Source: a virus
Direction: 5' to 3' (one strand)
DNA: 64,000 bases
IMG/VR virus record: IMGVR_UViG_3300025030_000074
Location: 19,084 to 83,083 of that record
The position numbers and the translations under genes are program-made. Positions 57,705 through 64,000 of the stretch are shown in pieces; positions within the stretch are counted from its first letter, which is position 1; each line of letters starts with the position of its first letter. Below the pieces are notes generated by a model. It did not search any database and was not told the DNA's origin. It worked only from the letters and a program-made list of their open reading frames with translations.

Positions 57705-60700
57705 CTATATGAAAGACTTGCGATAAAAGGTGTTTAAGTAATGAAACAACATCTTCCTATCAACATTATTTGTAAAGCTTAAATCTACTTCCATATAGAC
57801 ATCTCTTAACCGTTCTCTCTCTTTTCCCCTTGGAACGGACATAGACCAAATTCTTTCTCTTCTTCTAATATTGGAATTTGGAACCAAAGTAGTTGTTCCA
57901 CCATCTTGGTATCCTGTTCTAGCTTTTAGTTGATTATGAGTTACATTAGATAATTCATTTCCACTAGCATCAAAGGTCTCCGTCAGCCAGCTAAGGTTGT
58001 CGAAAACCTTAACTGAATTAAAGTGAGGATTTACCACACATTGTACGGTAGAAGGAAAATAAGTTCCGTAGTAGTTTCCTTTATTTCCGAAATTATGTAT
58101 GTAAACCTGCCTTTCATTAGCCGGATTAGGAGACAGTATTACTCTCTTATTATTTAGATATAGAGAAGGCTTGTAATCATAAAAAGAAGTAAAAGCACCT
58201 ATTTGTTCATTTAATGCAACAGTTTCAGATATTCTATGATTTGAATTAATCTGTATAGAAATTCCTTCTGCAAAGGAACCAAGTCCTGCTGCCACCTTTA
58301 TTCGGTCTTCTTCTACCACTTGTACAGAAATATTATTAGTAACTCCGTTAGGATTAACTATTACTATGATGTTTCCAGGAGAAAGAGTATCCGTAAATGA
58401 TTTTGGCAAATCTATAATCCAAGTATAGGAAGAACCTGCATGTAGTATCTTACCGAATACTGCCGGTATCTTATCTTTGAAAGTAAAGATAGCCTCATTA
58501 AAACGATAATCAAATGTTGCTGTTACTCCAGAGTCTACTATAGGATTATCTGTTGTATTTAGATTTCCTATAAAAGTATTGTATAGATATGATTGAAGAC
58601 CTTTGACATCTGAATAAGGGTTAACACTTTGTCCATTATATATATATATTTTCCTTCTCTTAGCATCATAGAAGAATATACCAGAGTCAGATTGTGTCAT
58701 CCCCCATTGATGAAAACAGCCAACTTCATTAGAGATATAATCCCAATCCTCTAACTTAGCACCACTAGCTAATTGGAGGTCTCCGGATTGATCTTGAGTT
58801 ACAGATCTTGGAAATACGCTTAAAGTACCAAAAGCATTATCCTGAAAGAATATTATGGTGTCTTTAAAAGCAACAAGGTTATTTATAGGACCATATTTTC
58901 CATCTACGGTTATCTGATCTGTCAAAGCAAAGTTTGTCCAAGAGTCGTCTACTTCTCCGTTTGTCTTTGCCTGAGACGCTCTTATCAAGTTATCAAACTC
59001 TTTAGTAGGAACAAAATCAACTGGTTGAATACTAAATTTCCTTAAGTTATTTTCATAGTCAAAGTGAGGATGAGCTACAATATCTTCTACATTGGCAAGT
59101 GGATTAGCATTATTAAACAATACTGAACTGTTAAATGTGTCTGCAAACTGAGCAAGACCAGCCCTGTTTCCTGTAACACCTTCTCTCATGTCTATGTCTA
59201 TGGTAGTCTCTAAAGGGACAAAATCTATCTCAGAGTCACTCACTAAATTTCTACCAGTAAAACCAGGTCTAGCTCTTACTACCCTTTGAAAATCCCAAAT
59301 AGGAACAAAGGTATCTCCTCCATATAAATCAAAAGTAAAAGATGTTGGAGAGTTGTTGTTTATAGGCTGAAAGTGACCACAAGAGATATAATCTGTATTA
59401 CTTCTTTGAGATATAGTGTTTCCTCCATATTGACTAGAAGATATGTTACGTACCCAATTAACTAATGTACTTTTATTAAATTGTGGATCGCTATTAACAA
59501 AAGTTGCAGCGGTGTCTTGTAAACCCAATAATAAAGATTTTTGTGCATAGGTTTCGCTATCACTTCCGTAGTTATGAAAAACTGTTGATCCTATATTTAG
59601 ATAATCATTTATTATGGAAGCATCATCATTTAGACCTAGCTTTACAACACTATTTATTAAGGAACTACTGATAGAAGATTGTCTTCTAGCATCATATAAT
59701 TTTATCACTTGGGCACCTGGAGTATTAGTGTTTAAAGTGGCTATAGGTTCCTGAACTGTTAATCCAAGAGTGGATACGGGTTTTATTCTGTCTCCTGATA
59801 TAAGCGAAAGGTCATCGTTAAAAAAGTCTTCTGGAAAAAATCCTACAAAATTATTATTGAGTATAAGTTCAGAAATAAAATTACCGCCATCAATGTAACC
59901 GGCTACATATTCATTATTTCCCTCCGTAGTTGGAAAAATAACCCCTTGTGATACAATAGATCTATCTCCTTTTTTTCTTTCCGCTCTAACAATAGAAAAT
60001 CCTCCTATTTGACTTCTTATGGAAGTAGGAATGTTTACTGTAAACTGCAAGTACAAAGGATGGGTAGTAGTCCAGGGCTGGGGAAGTCCAGTAATAGGCG
60101 ATCCAAAGTAGTTTATTTGATAATTTAAAGTATGTCTTGTAGAATAGTGTCCTCCAACTGATCCTCTTGTATAATTAAAAGTACCATTGTTCATATTAAT
60201 TTCACTATTATATACATTACATACAGGAAATGCTCTTAAACCTGCAGAATCCCACATCTGAGGCATTCTTATATCTCCTATCCAATGAACAAATCCAGGA
60301 TTACCGTTCTTATCGAAAAATACTATTCCAAAGCGATATGTCTCATCTCTCATATAACCTTTAAACAATCCGTGATTGTAGGGACTCAAGTAGGTATCAA
60401 AGAACCAGTCTTGAAAATAGGTTTGATTAGCAACTCCAAGACTATGAAAATGGGAACGCTTATCCGGACTTTTGAATGGCACAGCAGGAGGAACCATAGA
60501 ACCTGAAAGTGCCAATGAATTAAAATTGTTTCCGTTTACATCATTCCCACTGCCCACATAATAGCTATCCTGAAAAAAGTTAGACTGTTTTATTTTATAT
60601 GATATATTAATTCCTGATCCTCCTACTGTTAGTCCATCGCTTTGATAAAGATACGCTGTGGAACTATTAAAATCCTGATTAGGATTGATGTCATCACCTT

Positions 60701-62090
60701 CATCTGGATTAGGTTCTATAGAATAGGAAGTTGAGTTTAAGTTATATCTTCTTGCTCTTGCATCATAATCAAGTATAAGAGAAGATTCTTTGATGTTTCC
60801 AACAACAAGGACATTATCCTTTGAAGTCATCGTCTTAAATCTATCTAACTTATTTCCTTTAAAGGCAAGAAGTTCTGAAACAGTTAAAGATGAACCTGTT
60901 AAATTTGCAACCTCAAAAGTATTTATTCCGTTATTGGATACTGGTTCTTCGGGCTTTAGAATAATATCCTCTGGAATGTCTGGACTACTTCCCCATCTTA
61001 TGACAGCTATTTCTATCTTTTTGTAATCTGTGTCAACCTCTCTTACAGTAAATTTAAACTTTTTTACAGTATTTAGTCCTTCCTCTATTCCATAGTAATT
61101 TCTTAAATCTGTAAGTCCATTATTTTCCTCTCTTCCAGATATAGGAATCATATTAGACAAAGAAGAAAATGTTGATTCTTGTCCTGAACTAGTTTTCAAT
61201 CTATAAGTAACTTGATATGTTCCAGATAAAAGAGTCCCTCCAGTACTAATTAAATCTAATATAGGAACGGAAAAATCCACAGAAGGAAACATATCAAGAT
61301 TTACTGGAGGAATAGCGAAACCTTTAGGATCTATAGTATTGAACTTCTTAGGTTTATGAAAGTTATTAGTCCAGTAGGCATTTTGTATATTAGTATTTTC
61401 GTATCTTGCTATAATGGCGCCAGGAGAAGCTACTGGATGTTCCTTAGAAAAGGATATTTGATTGTTGTAAAGTAAGGTAAGAGTTTTAGAAAAAGTAGAT
61501 CCTATAGTGGAAAAGTCATATCGTAATCTCCAGATTTGGCCTGGACCACCAGTAGAAGGGTTGTTATTAGAACAGGTAAGAATGATAAAGTCATCCCTCA
61601 TGGTATCCCAACCTATGATACGAAGATTAGTTTGTGAAGGAACCTCCGTAGTTACTGTAAGAGCTCCTATAGTGGTAAGAGTAAAAGAGGTTAGAGTAGT
61701 AGAGTATACAAGAACGCTTTCTTCATTTTCAACAGCAACGATTCCTAAGTTAGTGTAGTTTAAATTTATTAAATCAGCAAGTGCCTTGTAGAAAGCTATA
61801 TCACTATCGTTATAGTGATTAAATAGTTGGGAAGAAACAAAGTTTATAGTTACTACAGGATTTCCAACAAATACGTTGGGAACCTTAACTATCTTATAAA
61901 CAGGTGAAGTATCAGGAAAAGTAAAAGATAATTTATTTCCATTGACATTTTCCAAAATTCCGGAACTTGATCCAGCTTCACTAATGAGATGCCAATTACG
62001 TGCATCTATATACATTTCTTTGGCAAGAAATTCTTTAGCAAGATCTTTTTGCAAGCCTTTCGAAAAACTATTGATCTGTAATTCCGCCAT
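57705..62090 (-). CDS. tail muzzle / stabilisation protein
   Basis: 1461 residues, beta-rich throughout, without cysteine clusters or catalytic motifs. The start (LQINSFSKGLQKDLAKEFL then YIDARNW) is the mark of the crAss-like tail stabilisation family, which forms the muzzle at the end of the tail (gp44 type of phage crAss001). The length fits. The end (LRDVYMEVDLSF..NVDRKMLFHYLNTFYRKSF) is also typical. It is preceded by the ring-like gene, as in related phages. Confidence 0.85.
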   Translation of the reverse strand: MAELQINSFSKGLQKDLAKEFLAKEMYIDARNWHLISEAGSSSGILENVNGNKLSFTFPDTSPVYKIVKVPNVFVGNPVVTINFVSSQLFNHYNDSDIAFYKALADLINLNYTNLGIVAVENEESVLVYSTTLTSFTLTTIGALTVTTEVPSQTNLRIIGWDTMRDDFIILTCSNNNPSTGGPGQIWRLRYDFSTIGSTFSKTLTLLYNNQISFSKEHPVASPGAIIARYENTNIQNAYWTNNFHKPKKFNTIDPKGFAIPPVNLDMFPSVDFSVPILDLISTGGTLLSGTYQVTYRLKTSSGQESTFSSLSNMIPISGREENNGLTDLRNYYGIEEGLNTVKKFKFTVREVDTDYKKIEIAVIRWGSSPDIPEDIILKPEEPVSNNGINTFEVANLTGSSLTVSELLAFKGNKLDRFKTMTSKDNVLVVGNIKESSLILDYDARARRYNLNSTSYSIEPNPDEGDDINPNQDFNSSTAYLYQSDGLTVGGSGINISYKIKQSNFFQDSYYVGSGNDVNGNNFNSLALSGSMVPPAVPFKSPDKRSHFHSLGVANQTYFQDWFFDTYLSPYNHGLFKGYMRDETYRFGIVFFDKNGNPGFVHWIGDIRMPQMWDSAGLRAFPVCNVYNSEINMNNGTFNYTRGSVGGHYSTRHTLNYQINYFGSPITGLPQPWTTTHPLYLQFTVNIPTSIRSQIGGFSIVRAERKKGDRSIVSQGVIFPTTEGNNEYVAGYIDGGNFISELILNNNFVGFFPEDFFNDDLSLISGDRIKPVSTLGLTVQEPIATLNTNTPGAQVIKLYDARRQSSISSSLINSVVKLGLNDDASIINDYLNIGSTVFHNYGSDSETYAQKSLLLGLQDTAATFVNSDPQFNKSTLVNWVRNISSSQYGGNTISQRSNTDYISCGHFQPINNNSPTSFTFDLYGGDTFVPIWDFQRVVRARPGFTGRNLVSDSEIDFVPLETTIDIDMREGVTGNRAGLAQFADTFNSSVLFNNANPLANVEDIVAHPHFDYENNLRKFSIQPVDFVPTKEFDNLIRASQAKTNGEVDDSWTNFALTDQITVDGKYGPINNLVAFKDTIIFFQDNAFGTLSVFPRSVTQDQSGDLQLASGAKLEDWDYISNEVGCFHQWGMTQSDSGIFFYDAKRRKIYIYNGQSVNPYSDVKGLQSYLYNTFIGNLNTTDNPIVDSGVTATFDYRFNEAIFTFKDKIPAVFGKILHAGSSYTWIIDLPKSFTDTLSPGNIIVIVNPNGVTNNISVQVVEEDRIKVAAGLGSFAEGISIQINSNHRISETVALNEQIGAFTSFYDYKPSLYLNNKRVILSPNPANERQVYIHNFGNKGNYYGTYFPSTVQCVVNPHFNSVKVFDNLSWLTETFDASGNELSNVTHNQLKARTGYQDGGTTTLVPNSNIRRRERIWSMSVPRGKERERLRDVYMEVDLSFTNNVDRKMLFHYLNTFYRKSFI

Positions 62091-62100
62091 ACCATGAATA

Positions 62101-62895
62101 CTATTTTAAAGGACGAGTTTCTCTAAACGCAAGGTCTTTGAAAAAAGAAGCATAAGAATTGACTTTCGGAGCCATTCGTAGCATCTGATTTTTTATATTC
62201 TCCATCTTATCCAGTCCGGGTATTTTAGCACTAGTTGACGCAGAACCCAAAAACCATAAATATTTCTGCTCGCTTATGTTATATATTTCCCTTGAGATAC
62301 TTCCCTTTCTAAATTCTATCCAATCCAGCTTGTGAGTCAAATACCACTTAACACATTCCTTATATGAAACATCATCCGGTATAAGAGGAAACCCGTCATC
62401 ATCTGTAGGAAAAGCAAGATAACTCATACATACTCTTCCCTTTTGATTTGAGAGAGTTATCCAATCATTGTTTAAAGTATATGTTATAGGATCACTGTTA
62501 TACCTTGTTCCCAAAGAGGTTTGAAAGACATTTCCAAAGTTATCTGTAAAGGAATCTCCTTTTACCTGTCCTAAATCATCTATCCCACAACAGTCACCAC
62601 TCATTAGATGATGGAAATTATGATTAGCAGGATAAGCAGGATAGCCGTCTACAGCTATCTGAAGTAATTGGTGAAAATTACAAGGTAAAGGGGCTTTCCA
62701 ATCTTTAATATCAAAAGGAGGATAATCTTTATATCCAGTAATCTTCTTTTCGTATTGGTCGGGATAATCTATGAGGTCTAATACATCCGCAATCCATTCG
62801 ATAAGATCAGATATTGGAAGTTCAAATGAATAACTATTATCTGAATATACCTTTTCTATTATTCTTTTAACACTTATGTATTTTCCGTCAAGCAT
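62101..62895 (-). CDS. tail ring-like structural protein
   Basis: 264 residues. ISDLIEWIADVLDLI near residue 27, LPCNFHQLLQIAVDGYPAYP and the CCGID segment are conserved in crAss-like phages directly upstream of the muzzle gene, where the tail ring protein (gp43 type of crAss001) is encoded. Assignment rests on these and on order. Its 5' end overlaps the HNH endonuclease gene by 22 bases. Confidence 0.7.
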   Translation of the reverse strand: MLDGKYISVKRIIEKVYSDNSYSFELPISDLIEWIADVLDLIDYPDQYEKKITGYKDYPPFDIKDWKAPLPCNFHQLLQIAVDGYPAYPANHNFHHLMSGDCCGIDDLGQVKGDSFTDNFGNVFQTSLGTRYNSDPITYTLNNDWITLSNQKGRVCMSYLAFPTDDDGFPLIPDDVSYKECVKWYLTHKLDWIEFRKGSISREIYNISEQKYLWFLGSASTSAKIPGLDKMENIKNQMLRMAPKVNSYASFFKDLAFRETRPLK

Positions 62896-63578
62896 ATTTT
62901 ATCACTTTTAACTAAATTATCTCTCCAATACAAAGGTTGTAAATTTGTATAATGAAAACATCTTTTTTGATTTTCCATTATGGACATATCAAAACTACTA
63001 CAAGGAATTATGTGATCTATATGCCAATATTTTCCATGATTTTTCCAATTCATTTTTTCATTGAACATACTTTGAAGATATATTTTTAGTTCCTCGATAG
63101 TACATCCTAGCAACTCTAATACCGAACTCTTTTTAGAGTTATTTTTTATAGCATGATAAAATACACTTCTCAAGGAACAGGTTATCTTATAGTTTATATT
63201 TGTTTCATATTTAATTTTGTAATATCTATTAATATCACCATTATCTTTATGTTTTTTATAGTTTTCTCTTCTTTTATCTTTACTTTTTATATTGTATTTT
63301 TTCCACAATTTCCTATAATGCTCTAAATTTTTCTTGACTCTTATTTTTCTGGCCTCCAGTATTTTATTCTTATTTTTTTTATAATACTTTTTTCTTCCTT
63401 CCTTTACTTTTTCTATATTAGCCTTTTTATATTGTCTATTGTAATAGTTTGTACAATCTTTGCACTTATTCCTATAATAATCCTCACCATAATCATAGCG
63501 TTTACAAAATTCTAAAAGTGGTTTCTCTATTTTGCATATATAGCAAATTCTTAATTCTATTGTACTCTTATTAAGCAT
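62874..63578 (-). CDS. HNH homing endonuclease
   Basis: 234 residues. Two CxxC pairs at the start (CYICK, CKDC) form a zinc-finger-like unit; a Lys/Tyr-rich linker follows; HIDHIIPCSSF ... NLQPLYWRDNLVKSD is the HNH active site with the Asp-His pair and the Asn. It is free-standing, not inside a visible intron, placed between structural genes. Lys/Asn codons and base composition are AT-richer than its neighbours, a sign of insertion. Confidence 0.9.
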   Translation of the reverse strand: MLNKSTIELRICYICKIEKPLLEFCKRYDYGEDYYRNKCKDCTNYYNRQYKKANIEKVKEGRKKYYKKNKNKILEARKIRVKKNLEHYRKLWKKYNIKSKDKRRENYKKHKDNGDINRYYKIKYETNINYKITCSLRSVFYHAIKNNSKKSSVLELLGCTIEELKIYLQSMFNEKMNWKNHGKYWHIDHIIPCSSFDMSIMENQKRCFHYTNLQPLYWRDNLVKSDKICLTENT

Positions 63579-63581
63579 CTA

Positions 63582-63830
63582 CTAAAGATTTTCAGTTCCA
63601 AGGGCGGCCTCAATAATTTTATACATATTGTCCGCACTTTCTGCAATAGGATTTATTTCCGTAAAATATTTTTTACTTTCATAAACATAGTTACCTTTCT
63701 TGTCTTTTTTGTTCTCGTTGCGTGTAACCACAAAACCATTTTCGATTGATTCAATAGTAAATCTTATTTCACTATCACCATTCTTCTGTACTATAGAAGG
63801 TATTTCTGTTTTTGCTTTACTTTTTGCCAT
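63582..63830 (-). CDS. hypothetical small protein of structural block
   Basis: 82 residues, alpha/beta, Lys-rich middle (RNENKKDKKGNYVY). No family recognised. Lies between a structural gene fragment and the HNH gene, so it may be a minor tail protein or tied to assembly. Confidence 0.55.
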   Translation of the reverse strand: MAKSKAKTEIPSIVQKNGDSEIRFTIESIENGFVVTRNENKKDKKGNYVYESKKYFTEINPIAESADNMYKIIEAALGTENL

Positions 63831-63835
63831 AAACG

Positions 63836-64000
63836 TTATTTTTTTAGTTCCATATAATCTACTCCAGTTCCTCTTACTATGAGTCTATAGAGCCTTCGTT
63901 TAAAACTTCTTATAGGGAAAAACTTATAGGCATTTCCCCATCTTTCTCTACTCCATAATATCTTATAGGTGTAATCAAATGTAGAATATGTCTTCCTTCC
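63836..64000 (-). CDS. C-terminal part of a structural-block gene
   Basis: The last 54 residues of a protein that begins outside the window: basic and aromatic-rich (LWSRERWGNAYKFFPIRSFKRR), ending DYMELKK. Five bases separate its stop from the next start. By position it is likely a tail or ring protein; the fragment alone gives no family. Confidence 0.55.
   Translation of the reverse strand, partial: GRKTYSTFDYTYKILWSRERWGNAYKFFPIRSFKRRLYRLIVRGTGVDYMELKK

Noticed and set aside
1-64000. Stop-codon reassignment as seen in some crAss-like phages
   Set aside because: TAA, TAG and TGA all end genes here, and large genes such as the polymerase and the giant protein are open in the standard code.
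1-64000. Prophage features (integrase, att sites) and CRISPR arrays
   Set aside because: No integrase motif found in any frame I read; no regularly spaced direct repeats other than the coding repeat at 12584-12988.

Overview
The window is a piece of an AT-rich, double-stranded DNA tailed phage of the crAss-like type (order Crassvirales). The evidence is the gene set and its order. There is a family A DNA polymerase, a DnaG-type primase, a DnaB-like and an SF2 helicase, a Sak4-like ATPase, an SSB-like protein and a RecB-like nuclease on the + strand. Facing them on the - strand is a virion block: a ring-like tail protein, a 1461-residue muzzle/stabilisation protein, two cargo-like proteins and one 4811-residue polypeptide carrying the DFDID signature of the virion RNA polymerase of crAss-like phages. 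The host is probably a member of Bacteroidota: promoters of the form TTTG-N19/20-TAnnTTTG occur, starts have A-rich leaders without Shine-Dalgarno, and one gene encodes a secreted protein ending like a type IX secretion cargo. I see no integrase, no CRISPR array and no use of an alternative genetic code.

Layout. 1-5228 (-): an operon of small genes, two DNA methyltransferases, the secreted T9SS-like protein, an HTH-like protein, a zinc-ribbon protein and a tRNA-like element with a large insertion. 5229-6079: a divergent control region with a long leader, a strong Bacteroidota-type promoter, hairpins and a D-armless tRNA-like element. 6080-19800 (+): many short, mostly unrecognised early-type genes, a MazG-like enzyme, a repeat-rich protein, a metallophosphatase interrupted by a group I intron with a LAGLIDADG endonuclease, a COOH-NH2 ligase, and several structured RNA candidates. 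19808-38869 (+): replication and recombination genes interleaved with an ATP-grasp, two class II amidotransferases and an amidoligase. 38870-38998: an inverted-repeat-bounded RNA candidate where the two transcription directions meet. 39036-64000 (-): virion genes, with a 0.5 kb leader at 57191-57639 behind a promoter nearly identical to the one at 5588, and an HNH endonuclease between structural genes.

How the parts work together. The + strand genes supply replication, recombination and what look like peptide/amide modification enzymes (COOH-NH2 ligase, ATP-grasp, GATase II, amidoligase). The - strand block builds the tail and the cargo ejected into the host; the giant cargo protein joins an RNA polymerase, a metallopeptidase-like motif and a NADAR (ADP-ribosyl-glycosidase-like) domain in one chain. 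The points I would look at first are the NADAR domain in the virion RNA polymerase polypeptide, the amide-ligation gene set, the repeated 21-bp promoter-associated box, and the set of closed-stem RNA candidates.
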